From: Chionis minor
Lineage: Eukaryota > Chordata > Aves > Charadriiformes > Chionididae
Reading direction: 5' to 3'
NCBI GenBank assembly: GCA_013398295.1
Contig: VZSF01004857.1
Coordinates: 1 to 64,000 of the forward strand
DNA length: 64,000 nt
Below, in pieces: positions 11,501 through 24,170 of the stretch (position 1 is its first letter; each line of letters starts with the position of its first letter). Made by a program: the position numbers and the translations under genes. The notes beneath the pieces were generated by a model, which did not search any database, had not been told where the DNA came from, and saw only the letters and a list, made by a program, of their open reading frames with translations.

Positions 11501-12602
11501 TACTTACAAGTAAATACAACTTTATGCAGAGAAGGCTATAAGAAGAATGAAATCCATTAAGATGTATTTTAATCTGCTTTAAACACAACATAACTATTCA
11601 TTTGCTAGAAGCATGTCTCATTTAAACCCCGGGGTCTAGTTGTCCTCCCATTATACGCATTTATTTAACATTTCATAATCTGCTAGTGCTGAGAGGCAAT
11701 TTAGGGCAGGACTTCATAGTGATTATCACTTAGTACAAAGGAGCTTATTACCTTACACCCACACTCCAGGGCAGTCACTAGAGATACACCAGAGTTTATA
11801 TCAGCTGAAAGTAAAGACTAGCTATGGATATTAATAGATACTTGATCATATTTTTCAGCAACATTTATGTAACTACATACTTGTTCTATTGTAAAGTTTT
11901 GCTTTTCATCATGTAATTAAAGGTGATATACATGAAGCTGAAGGTAATAACATTGTATATATTACCCTTTTGACAAACTAAGAGATATACTGCTAATAGC
12001 TAAGTACATTTATTCTACAATTGTTATGAATCATGTAGGAAAACGTTTGGTTATACTATTAACAGTAAATTAAAAATATGAAAAAGTATAATTAGGTGGT
12101 TATTTTGTAGGTAAAACATAATTACACTGCAAGTATAGCGATCACTTTAGTTTTAAATATGACACATATATTTGTTTTGGACAGCTTTGAAATAAACATG
12201 GCACACATATACCACCACTTCACAGAAAACAAACCTTCTGGCATGTCTTTGGCATAGAGAATACTGCAGCTGCTAAAAGAACAAGTTTTTTAACAAGTAA
12301 ATTAAATTAAATACTTCTTTGTAGCAAACACAGTGTCCTTTCATCACTAAACAATATCTACAATCTTTCCAGCTCTCTTCTGAATATTTTGATCACTGCC
12401 TTGGGGTCATTTTACAATGAGACATAACAAGAGTTATGAACCCTCCCCCCCCGCAATGACAGCCCTTTTACTCACAGTGCACAGCTTATTTAATTTGGTG
12501 GCACTAGGATCAGCAGCTAAAACAAAATCTGCTGCTAGTTGGTACTATACACAAACAGCTAGTTCAACTATGAGCAAAAAATCACATCAAGCTTTCTGGT
12601 AC
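8560..12602. other. Unique non-coding DNA
   Basis: No repeat recognised. The stretch 9032-9570 is open on both strands (139 codons on -, 107 on +), which is more likely low stop density in GC-richer DNA than a gene. The part from 11.5 to 12.4 kb is strongly AT-rich. A C8 run lies at 12445-12452 within this sector. Confidence 0.5.
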
Positions 12603-12626
12603 ATAGTATAGTATAGTATAGTATAG
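12603..12626. repeat. (ATAGT)n microsatellite
   Basis: Nearly five perfect ATAGT units, ending at TATAGGG. Confidence 0.9.
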
Positions 12627-15572
12627 GGTATACCTATGCAACTCACATTGCATAGCTCAAAAGCTGAGGACTGTCCAAACTGGCAATGAAAATTTCACGG
12701 CGTGGTACTTTTCTGCATTTATGATTTCTTCTAAAACTACGGCCTATAAAATTTACCGTTCCTTGTGAGTGTTAATTGAAACAAACTCCCCCATTTATCA
12801 TATTCTTAATAGAGATTTCTGTTTTGGAGATATTAGTAAGGACAGAAATAGAGAGGTCTTCTCAACGGATCTGCTTTTAGTCAAGCTGCAAACGCTCTCA
12901 CAGGAGGATGAAAGAGTTAATTAGAAAAGAAGGATCAGAGTAAAAAAAAGTAAGTAGAGTACAAATGACTGATTAGGGGAGAAAACGAGAGATCAGTTTT
13001 TATAAAGGGAATTGTATTCAAATGCCAACTTCCTCCAGCAGTCTGCATAATTCATGTAATACCTCTAGCCCATACATGCAAATTGATAGCTGTTCCTGTT
13101 TGAGGTCATTAATCACACACTAGAAAAGTCAGTTATTGTGTTAAAAAAAAGATTGGATAGATAATGAAAGTAACAGGTACAGAACAGGAAAAACATTAAC
13201 TCTGATGCCAAGACACCACAGACACGGGTGGATGAAGAATCTGACCTTCATTCTGTAATAAAAACAAGCAGTATCATTTTAGAGAATTTTTTTTTACTAT
13301 GAAAAATTGAAATTAGTGTAGTATAGCCTCTGGGCAAAATTTTAATCTAATTTCAGTTTTGGAAAATAAATATTAAACTAATTTGAAATTAATAACTTTG
13401 CAAAGTTGATTTTCCTGAGAAAAATTCAAAGGACTTTCAAAAATGAAGTGCCTGCATAATGTGAAAATTAGGCATTAGTTGCTGTTGTAAAAAAATAAAC
13501 TTGAAAATGTCCCTTTTCATTACTCAAAAGCTGTAAAAAACCCCTTCATATTGAACCAAAAAAATCCCACTGAATTCAATGAGCATTAAATAACACCTTT
13601 TGGTACAGTCCTTCAACTCTACGCCTAACAGATAAGAAAAGTAAAGATAAATATTATCTCTGTCATATTGCCAGCTTCTCAATATCCACAGCACGCCCAC
13701 TTTATTTCTCGAAAGCATGAGCTAGGATGGCAAGTAGCTGCTAATAGTGCCAGACCCCACTTTGCCTATGCTGTCTGCAGCTTGGGCATGGACACCTGTC
13801 TGAACAACCTTGAGGTGCGCGAGCAGGGGCTTATACCCACTGTTCTCAGTGGGTGCATACAGCTTGTCCTGCAGCACCCCAAGCTGCTCATGACCACTCA
13901 TCACTTGAATACACAAGATAAAAACCAGCTCAGGTATGTCTTGGTATAAATGTTTCCTGCATGGATGGTCTGAGTCGTTGGTCACAGCCAGCATCACCCC
14001 AGGAATAAGGACTCGGGGCTTCCTTCACTGGAAACCGAATGCTTTCCCACAAAGGCAAAAACACTTGCTGGATTCTGCCTCCTTAGCAACCTCTGCATCC
14101 CCTTCCAGTCCATTTCCCACCACCTCTGTAGCTCCTACGATGAGGATCTTCGGTGATATACGCCATCCCCTATTCTCCCTGTTGCATTTACCTCCTCAGC
14201 CTGGCGATACTCAGAAGCAGGTGTGCTTCACAGAGCTCTCCACCTCTTTGCTCAGCTATTTGTACAATTTGCCCCGTCTCCGGGCCATTGTATGGTGAGG
14301 GCCAGGATCTCTGTACATGAGTGAATACAACAAGATAGTGTAAGAGCATTTAGTAATCAGTTATGCACGCTGCAACCAGTTGCTTCCCCTTGATTGCTCC
14401 TTTTGTGTTAAGAGCTTGTCCTTCACACGTCTTCGACAGCAGAGAAAGTGTGCAGCTAATCAGTGTGCTAATGAAACAGTTGTTCTGTTAATAAAAATTT
14501 TTAGAAACTGGCAAAGAAAGAGGCAGCTTTACAAACGAGACCTCCTCTTCAGCTAGGGCTCCCATTCAACTCGAGTGCTACAAAACAGTGCTTCAGCAGT
14601 GCTTAAGCTTTACTCCTTCAACTCTTGATTTCTTTCTCCCCAACATCATGCAGCAATTTGAATTGTTACAGGAATTTATCAAGAACAACCAAGTCAATCA
14701 TATGGCTATTACTATAATAAAGTCACACGTGAAGAGTCCAAGCCCCCAGTTGAGAACGGAGCCTGCTGCGTCATGGGCTGCACGAACACACAGCAAGGGT
14801 TCCTGCTCCTGACATTGACAGTCCATGCTTTATGGGGACTCGACTGTGTGTGGCACCGCTGACAACGGAGCACCCCACACCAGGATGGAGGGCAGGCAGA
14901 TCAAACAGGGGTTCTCAGAGCCCATCCAAGCCAGCTGTGGAGATACAGAGTTACGTACCTCCCAGTTGCCTGATGGGCACCTATCCTTGTGCTTTTTGTA
15001 GCTTGACAAACTATCATTTTCACTTACATTCAACAAGTGGGACTGAGAAAAGCAGCAGCCAAGTAGTCAATGTGTATCCTGTTCTGCCAACACTTTCAGG
15101 AAGGCAGTAGTTGCTGCCAAATGGCACAGGTTAGCATATTAGCCATTTCAGCCTCCCAGGCAGGAATTGGGCGGTTCAAGCAATTTGTGTTGGTGTTGAC
15201 ACCAAAGTCATCATCACAGCCACGGGTCTGAGGCAGCAAAGACAATGAGGGGAAAATGAAATTTAAGAATATGCATTTGTATCATGGCTGCAAAGTCCCT
15301 GGTGACTCCCTGAAGAAACGCGGCTCCAGAGGGAGAAAACTTGCGTACAGCTGAGAAAATTATTTTGGTAAATGTCACAGCTGCACAAACCCCAGCAAAT
15401 TAATATCTTTAAAAAACAGAGGAGTAAGGAAGAAGTGAAAAGAAGGATGGAAAACTGGGGAATGAAAAGGCTAAGTAACCAAAGACAAAATGAACAGCAG
15501 GTGAGGGCAGTAGAAAAGCTGGCAATGAGTTAGGCCAAAGTGAATGACCAGTGACTCCCTTTTCTTTGGTTG
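12627..15572. other. Unique non-coding DNA
   Basis: No repeat recognised. 13668-14298 and 14830-15110 are GC-richer and open in several frames on both strands (up to 120 codons) but show no known domain, signal peptide or coherent exon structure. Confidence 0.5.
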
Positions 15573-15702
15573 TTTTTTTTTTTTATTAGGGGAGTGGGCA
15601 TTGTTTAAAATGTATTCCTTTCTTCTTTTTTTTTTNTTTTTTTAGGGGGGTGGGCATTGTTTAAAATTTTTTCCTTTTTTTTTTTTTTTTTTTTTTTTTT
15701 TT
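15573..15702. repeat. Poly-T tract duplicated with 56-bp period
   Basis: T12 followed by TAGGGGAGTGGGCATTG and TTTAAAAT is repeated as T-run, TAGGGGGGTGGGCATTG, TTTAAAAT, T28 (15675-15702). The GGGCATTG core sits at 15596 and again at 15652, a period of 56. An N (15636) lies in the T-run between the two units. The pattern fits two contig ends that overlap in a homopolymer and were joined without merging, although a real tandem duplication is possible. Confidence 0.85.
15636..15636. other. Single N inside duplicated poly-T
   Basis: Undetermined base between the two 56-bp units; see the surrounding repeat. Confidence 0.7.
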
Positions 15703-18208
15703 GATCAAAGCTTTGTAGCTTTTTACATGAGAAGGTGACACCACAATACTGAGAAGTTTTGCCAAAGCTGCAGAAATTCCTCTTCCTGCCCTTGATGACA
15801 GAGTGTCCTCAGGCACCAACAGAAAAGCCCATCTTTGCCCCACAAAGCAAAGCACTCTCATGGCCAACTCTGCTCCAGTGAAATCTATCTCTACTGGAGG
15901 ACGTGGCCGGGACACTCAGGCCACCTGGACAGCAAGGTTTGCTGAGACTTTGACGTGCGTGGTATGTCAACCTCAGGCAGCATACTCATGGGAGTGGGAA
16001 AATCCTGTTTCCCAGCCTAGCTCTTTTGACAGCTTCTCATGAAGCATTTGGTAGTCAAGGGACTATGTGTCCTACTGAAGTCCTTTGGGAAAGAAAACCA
16101 GAATTTGTACTCAGCATTATTTCAGATGTGAACTTATAAGCTGCTTTTGTGCAGTATTAAGTAAATAGTTAAGGACAAAGCAGTTTTTAACAAAAAGAGT
16201 AGCGAGATACTCATGGATTAGTTTTGCACTTCAGCAAGACTCAAAGAATTGTCTGTAATATCTTCCCATTCTCAGGATGTAGCTTTTTCATTTCAATGAG
16301 CCTGTCACCTCCTGTCAGCATCCCCTCTGCCTTCCTTCATCCTCTTAATTAGTGACTGCGAGCTCTGCCTTTGTTCTTTCCATTTGGCTTTAAGCTAGAG
16401 AGATTAAATCGGAGGAATCCTCCAGAAGGCTTTGTACCTGCACATGAAGGTGTCATAAATAGCTTGTTACGGATTTCAAAAGTGACTAATAAGTAGCTAC
16501 AATGGGTAACCTTTCAGCATGCTGAATAATTTGTTAAAAACTTAATCAGTTTAATGGAGGCTAGTTTAGTAACAGTATGGAAACTGGCAAATTGAAACTC
16601 ATACCAGCACTGTTGTTCCTCTGCGACCGAGAGACTTCCCCCCAGATGTCAGTACTGGGGCAGAGCCAAGAATTAGGGAGGAATTAACTTAAGGGCCAAA
16701 GGCTAAGGCAGATGTCAGGCCTAAACCCATTAAGTTTGCTTAGTAGAAACCCCTGTAATTAAACCAATCCAGTTCAAACACTTCAGTTAAAAAAAATTGT
16801 CATCTTCAGGGGATACCACCATATCTGCTAAATCCAATAAAAATTAATTCCTCAATTTTGTGCACCTATGCTGTCATTACAATCTCATTTCTAATCCCTG
16901 TTTTCTTGCGGCAGGTTCAGTGTCATAACAGCGCACTGGAAAGTTATCAAATACTTTACCTTCTAGCCATTCCTGTCAATAAACCAAACAACTTTGAAAC
17001 TTGAGCAATGGCAAGAGACCTTGAGGTACTGTTCACAGCTACATCTGCCAGTGCTGATTTTCAGAACTGAAGGCAAAAATGCAATTAAAACATTTTTAAG
17101 AAATTAACAGAATGACTAGTTTGCAGAAGATATATCCTTACACCACAACCCCTCAAACGTGTTCGTATATCATACCTAAGGGGAACACATGTATTAAGAG
17201 GAGCTTCATTTTTATAGATTTTGTGCATTAATGGGGACTGAAAAATGTGCTACTATGGCTGGCCACATTCCAATTTGGGATACAGTGAGACTGCAGTTGA
17301 ACCAGTGTATGATTCTAAATCCTTCTGGCAGGAAAGTACCCAATGTTAATTATTAACTAATAATAAATTACTCCAGCATTCACCTACAAGTTTGGTAAAA
17401 TATTAGGATGCTTGTGTCTAAACCTAATTCTATGTAGAAGTAACAGAAATATTCTATGAAGAATAAGTCTGATGAAAGCTCTGTGCATGTACCATGACAC
17501 TGTGAACAAAATAAAATTTTCCTATCATTAGTGACAAGAAATCAGGGTGCTTCTGTTTCCAGCTGGGTCAAGCAAAGGGTTTTTTTCAACAACAAGACTA
17601 TAGATTTCACAGTATCAGCAACCATGTCTCTGAACCAGAATGCTTGGTCTGAATCTGTCTAAGTATCTGTAACAAAACATTTCAGTTTTTCCTTTTGAAA
17701 TGGTTACCAATTTGGAAATATCCTTGAAATTTTCTTCTTTTTAAATATTTCAAAAGTCTTATTCAAAACACAGTAGCTCAATATGGGCTTTGGCAAAACA
17801 TATGTGTCAGTGATATAGAAAAGATCTGAATATTTCTTTCTTTGAAGATTTTTTCTTTCCCTCCCTCGATCCTTTTCTGGAACTGGCAGGTCACCTGCCA
17901 AATCTGCAATTTCCATTTTTTCTCAAGCATAGATCTCAACTGGCTAATTTAGTACCGTAACTGTGCAGCCAGAGATGAAGGATCCTTGTCTCAGAGCAAA
18001 TAGCACAGCGGAGTTAGAATGTATAATGGTTGGGCTCCAGCAGCAAAAACAATTTGAAAGTCTTCATCAGGGAGTCTGATACAAAAACTATGAAAATGAA
18101 TAGGAGGACATTTTGGTGTTAATATCTAGGGCACTGAATCAAGTCCAAACCAGGCAGTCGCCCCAAAAGAAAACAGAGTGAAATGCTTTTTGGGAGACAG
18201 AGAGAAAT
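15703..18208. other. Unique non-coding DNA
   Basis: No gene recognised. On the - strand an 84-codon frame (15661-15915) ends in a lysine run that is only the translated poly-T tract, so it is not a gene. Confidence 0.5.
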
Positions 18209-18268
18209 TTTTGTTTTGTTTTGTTTTGGGTTTTTTTGTTTTGGGTTTTTTTGTTTTAGGGTTTTTTT
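18209..18268. repeat. (GTTTT)n and a 15-bp GTTTTGGGTTTTTTT tandem
   Basis: GTTTT units lead into three copies of GTTTTGGGTTTTTTT at 18223-18237, 18238-18252 and 18253-18268; the third has an extra A. Confidence 0.9.
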
Positions 18269-21200
18269 GCAGGAGGGTGTTAGAAAACTGATTTCAGTTT
18301 CACACTTCAAATGAAAATAAAAAACAGTAAGGAGGAAAATACTGTGTTACAGCATTAAAATATAAGGGAGTGCTTTTAATTATTTTTTAATTATATGAGA
18401 TTGGATTATTTAATGGATTATTTAATGGTCCCTGAGACTCTAACACAAAAAGGCCACTGACAGCCTGTTTACGAGGCATGACACTGGGTTGTTGGTTTTT
18501 TTTTTCGCTTGGGAATGTGCTTACTTTTCTGTTCCTGCCTAAGCTGTGTCTCACTAGCCTTGACTAACCTTCAACTCTGTAACTTAAATGCATCACTTTT
18601 ATGCTCTGGTGTGCTTTGGAAACCTTGATACCCACCTATAAATGGAAAAGCATGACTCCACTGTAGTTTCTTCCATTTGTAGAAAGATAAATATGTATGG
18701 CATCAATGCTTCTTGGCTCTCTGACAGCAGAGCTGCCACCTCCTGATCTGAGGCGAGCTTTAATGATGAAAATCAGTAGTGCTTTCTGACTTGGTACTCA
18801 CAGCGAAGCACTTGTGAGACAGAGCTCCAAGTAATTTTTGATTAGTGCGTTTCTCCAGGCAAGAGGCTGATTAAGTAATAATTTCCAGGCTGAAGCCCTT
18901 TGGACCATGGGGGCGTCCTTCACCTGTCAGAGTAAAGTCAGTGGCAACTAATTCATTGACTTCAGTGGGCTGACATGTTTCAAGACTCTCTTTCACAAAA
19001 AAGGATACTTACAATCAAGTCAAACAAAACAAAGCAAAACCAAGCAAGACCTAATTTTGACAAGACTTCTGATTAGCCCAAGACTTTTGGACCTTTACAT
19101 CCTGCTATACCTGCATTTTGTGGGAAGATAGCACTACAGATCTTATTTGTAGGCTAATACTTACCAATGAAAATGCCAAAAGCCTGTGTTTCTCCCACTG
19201 ATCAAAGTACACAGTTCAGGTAAAGAAATTCCACTTTTTAAAGCATGCAGTGCAGGGACAAATCTACCACTCGGGGTCTATCTTACTGATTTTAAGAGAA
19301 ATGTAGTGCAATTCACTTAGGCCTACATTTCTCTCATTTCACTGGCTCATGATACACAGGCTTAAGCAGAATCTAGTAAAACTAATTATTGGCTCATCTG
19401 ATTTCCAAAGGCAAATTCCCTATGGATTTCACTGGAAAGATGACAACTGTTTGGAAGAATGGTATTGCTGATCCTTTCTACCAAGGAAGTGATTAGAAAT
19501 TGGAATCTGTGATAAACACACATGTTCTTCTGATAAAAGTCCATGGTAACAGAGCAGACAAGATGTAGAGTTTTTATTCTTCCTAGATTTTCTTACTGCA
19601 TTTTCATTTATGCATTTACTAAGGTAAAATCTATAGTATGCAAAACCCTTTACAAGCTTTTTAGCAGCTATTCCATACAGTCTGTAGAGCCTGTATTCTT
19701 TTCCAGCTTTGGTGTTTAATGTTCAATGCTTTACAGTGTTTACTGAAGACATTTCCAAGCCCCAAAATCTATGATTCTACTACAAACATTTTGTTTGCTT
19801 TTCTGTAAATAACAGCAGCTTTATACTTTCTTGTAACTGAATAAATCACTGCTAAATCTCGGAAAAAAATAAAATACTAGCTCAAACCAAGTACTTATTA
19901 CTTTTGGTAGAAAAGAGAGGCCAGGGTTGGGCTTGTTTGTGGGTGGGTTGTGATTTTGGGGGGTTTTTTTTAGATTAAAATAACTTCGAAATAAATACTT
20001 TTCAGCTTCGGATTTTTAAAATTCTGACTTGAAAATGTAGCCACAAAATCTTCCTGCACAAAGCAATTTGATCTCACTTAAAATTCCATCTTTGAAAGCA
20101 GTTGTCAGTATATTCTGAGAGACTGCGTTAGTTAAAACCTGCTGAAAACAATATTAGGAGAATAAAGGCAAATTTCTCACTTTTGTGTCCTCCCAGCTTG
20201 ACTGTATTATAGCGTGGAGGTGCACTGTCACATGAGCCTCTGCGTGCTGTGATATGCCGTACAGATTCCTCCACTAATGAGAAGCAATGAGCACACTCCC
20301 ATGTCCTGCTACATTTTACTCAGCCTGTCTCTTTGCAAGAATCTCTTCTCATCACTTCTCAGCGGGAATTTCTTTCTTTCACAGAGGAAGATGGAGGCAG
20401 CTTTGTGGATGTGTTGTCTGTGGCTGTCTATGGCTTCAGAAGAATATGTTTGAAAGCTGTATGTTGTACAGAATAATGCTAAGCTGCTTAGCCTCCCCAT
20501 CTCAGTTATCCTCTAAATAATAGGAGCTATAACACAGGGAGGTACAAAGATAATTGTGTAGAAAAAAAATTTAAGGAAGCTCCAACACTGGAAAAAGAAG
20601 TTATAAAAATACCACAGACACTATAATCATTCAGTGAACATACCATACTTGAAGAAATAACATGCATGCCCATCAACATGGACGAGCTGTGCAAGACTTC
20701 TCCCAGGTTTGAACTGTAAGTGGACCCTGATATCTTTAGGAAAACATTTGGAACCTCAATCGCAGTCTTCTGTTGTCGTCATTAAACTTCAACGTTTCTT
20801 AAGTTTCTGATTTCAGTAGATGACTACAAATGACAGACTAATCCAATTGTTTTTTAACTGAGAAAGCACCCAAAGGAGCTACAGAAGAGATCCCTGCTGC
20901 ATATCATGGGCATTTACCTATAGCCTAGGCTGCAGACATATAATGAATCAGCTCATCTCAAAAAATATACAAGAAAGGCCTTTGAGTTCTTGCAGAGAAA
21001 AAAGTCTGTTATAGGTGAGTCCTGCCATGATCCCTCTTCTAGGGAGCACTGAAGTTCAGTTTTCCCTTCACAGCGAAGAAGCCACATGCTGGGACTGCCT
21101 TGCCTGTCACCCACCACCGCCCCCTGACATCTGCAGTTTCGAATGAGGGAGGAAGAGACTCAAGAAGTTCAGCCTTGGAAGAGGTAGAAGTAGCCTGTGC

Positions 21201-24169
21201 TTCCAGGCTCACGCGGCAGCCTGCACCAAGCTCTACGCTGCTTTGCTGCTAGTTCTCTAGGCAAAAACATTTCAAGACAGCTCTGGCACGTTATGGTTGG
21301 ACCATGGCCCCAGCACCCTCACTTTGACAAAACTCAACTCTGAGCTTCCACAGCTTCTCCGATGCATTTGGAAGCATCAGTGAATTTCAGCTTTGTGTTT
21401 TGTCAGCTCTCCTCTGAGCTACTTCACATGAAGGCATTTCTCAAAGCTTCCTACACTGCTAAGCTGCTCCTTGATTGTTTCTCCTCAGAGTCTGCCTCCA
21501 AATAGGAAGCAGGACAAATATGTAGGACAAATATGAATTTTGCCTTCGATAGATGACATGCAAGTTCAAAAAGACTTAGCTACAGGCCCCCAGAAAGACT
21601 GTCATTGGATATACATGGCTGAGTGTAAAGGGTTAAAGCTGTGAGAGCTGAAGCCTGTTCCAGCATCAGCTGAGAGGTCTGTCATCCAACTAATGGCATA
21701 GATATATGTAAAAAAAGGCTGAGACAAATGTTCTCTGGCAGACCTCACTGGAGTAGTTTAAGATCTCACCACCCTGCCTGGCTATAACACACCACAGCTA
21801 ACATACCTGAGTTGCTCATGCAAGCACTCCCAATTCATTTTAGTGAAAAGTAACAAAGATTCATTTAAATCATTCCCAGCACTGAAGCAGTTCAGAAATC
21901 TTCCACAGGTCTGGGAGACAACACAACTGTGAGGAGAGGCATCCTTCCTGGAAGAATGAGAAAGGGAAAATAAGGAGAAGATAGTCATACAACATCTTCA
22001 GCAACTCCTGGCAGACCCACAGAAGCCACCTGTCTAGACCCTAAAACACAGGTGTGCATAGCTGTGCAGGGGGCTACCTCAGAGACTATCTAGCACTGCT
22101 TTGCTCACACTGATCTCAAAGCAATTCTAAACCTGCATTTTCTTTTCTGTTAAGCAGCTGGAGAAACTGAGACACAGTCATGAGGAACTGATTGACCTCC
22201 TGGCTCTCAGCTGCAGAACCCAGCATATGAATCAGTTCTCTTGAGTCCTAGTCCAAGGTTTTAAGAACCAAAGCAGGCTAAAAAGCAGCCAGAAACCCAA
22301 TTATACCACATTGCAACTAGGAAGTATCTGACAAAACTCATCTGAGAGACAAGAGAATGAAGCCATAATCTACTTGGTGGAGACTGGCCACTATTGTCAA
22401 TGAGTGATCTGCAACTCCCTTAGTCTGAAAGAGCCTCCATTTGGTGCCAAGTTGCGTAAGATGGGCTGGTTTTGATATGCTTGCAAAGAGTCCTTGGGCA
22501 TTTGTTAGTTCCAACTTCACAGTTCACCTTTTTGGGTTACAGTAAGATCAATAAACAAGCAAGTTTCCCTGCAAGACACGAGGCTTCTTTCCTGCCTCCT
22601 CTCCTCAGCCCCTTCTTGAGAGATCTTTACTTTCTTTCTTTGCCCTTCTGCTTCCTGCTGAATCACACTGTGAGTAATAAGTGTTTTGTGATCCCTGGTA
22701 TTTTTCTTCTCAACTTTCCTTTCAAAGATGCAAGAACCATAGGAAAAAACACTTCTTCAGAAAAGATTTCACACGTTATGAACTGTAGGACAAGATTTCA
22801 ACCGAGAAAGTCCTTCACAAAATAAAGAAATTGCCATCCACCCTGCAAACTGAAAGTCACGGTCATTCTCTGCCAGACAGTCCTCACATAGACCTTCCTA
22901 GAGGGAAAAGACCAGTTTAGCCATCTCTCCATAATGCTTATAGGGAGAAGAAAAAGCTCTTAAAAACATGAGTAAGAATAAAAGAAAGGGTTGATATGAA
23001 ATTCAACTGGAAGATACAGACTTTAATAACACTCCCTCCCTGCACAAGGACTTAAAGCTCAGGAGACCTCAGATGCAGAAGTGTTGTCATTGGTTGAACT
23101 TCAGCTTTTCACCTCTCTCATGTATTTTTCCAGTGGTTTGTTTTGGGGGATTTTTTTTTGAATGCTTGTAAACTTCCAGTGGTTACAAAATTCTGCATCA
23201 AGAGTTTTCATGGCTGAACTATACGGTTTGTAAAGATATGTTTCCCTGAATTGCTTTAAGCCTTTGTGTGATAGTTTTTCCTTGCTGAACTCTAGTACTT
23301 GAAGTCCTGGAAGAAACACTGAACAACTGTTCTCTATCATGAACTCATTCCACAGTCCTCCAGCCATTGCTTTTCCAGCTTGAAAAGTCCTCATCTGCTT
23401 AATCACTCCCTGTGCTGAAGCTCTTCCATATTTTGATTGTATTTGATATTTCCTTTGGATCTTTTCCAGTAACGTTATTCAAACGTAACGCTGCCAGAAA
23501 TACAGAGACCTCAAGGGATGGGACTCATGGATTTATACAGTGCTATAATAATGACTTCTACCCTGTAGTCTATTCCTTCATAATTCCTAACCTTACACCT
23601 GCTTTTAGGACTGCTACTGATCATTAAACGAATGTTGTGGCAGAACTATCTATTTTGACCCCAACATCTTCCTCTTGAAAGGCTAACAGGTAGCTGGTGC
23701 CCCATTGCTGAGTGTATAGTTAGGCGCGACTATTTTTTCCCCAATGTGCACCACTTTGGGGTTTCTTCTACACTGAATTCGATTTGATATTTTATTATCC
23801 AGCCACCCAGAATAGTAAGGTTAATGACATTGCCCCGCTGTTCACAGATAAGAAACAGAAGAATGAAGACTCACACAGGGATTTCAACAGAGCAGAGGGC
23901 AAAAGATGGGTCCTGTTGCATCCTCACTTTTCGCCCATGTGAGAAAGCATGTTCTTTCTAAAGCTGCTTTAAAGTTCTTGTATACTTACAGTGTTTGAGG
24001 GGGTTCACATAAAAGCAGCCATTTCCCTTTGCTTCCAGAAGTAGGGAACATGTATACAGAAGAAAAAAAAAATCCCACAACTGAACATGGGGGTGGAAGA
24101 TGAAATGTTAAGGAAGGAAAAACAGCCAAACAAGTCCTTAAAGTGCCACAAACCGGCTACAAGAGGTGG
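18269..24169. other. Unique non-coding DNA with minor tandem duplications
   Basis: No gene recognised. Small tandem repeats: ATTATTTAATGG twice near 18405-18428 and a 13-bp AGGACAAATATGT unit twice at 21511-21536. A G/T-rich patch lies at about 19930-19971. Fragments resembling old amniote repeats (ATTGACTTCAGTGGG near 18955 and a similar piece near 19410-19445) are too short to call. Open frame 22472-22825 (117 codons) is hydrophobic but matches nothing known to me. Confidence 0.5.
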
Positions 24170-24170
24170 N
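24170..24170. other. Single N
   Basis: Undetermined base between GAGGTGG and CAAAATCATATG. Unlike the other Ns, no repeat break or duplication is visible around it. Confidence 0.6.

Noticed and set aside
15661..15915. - strand frame ending in a poly-lysine stretch, read as a retrocopy with poly-A tail
   Set aside because: The lysines are the translated T28 tract. No polyadenylation signal precedes the A-run on the - strand and no parent gene is recognised. The tract is better explained by the 56-bp poly-T duplication.
22472..22825. 117-codon + strand frame with hydrophobic stretches
   Set aside because: Hydrophobicity comes from T/C-rich composition; no signal-peptide context, no splice structure and no family resemblance.
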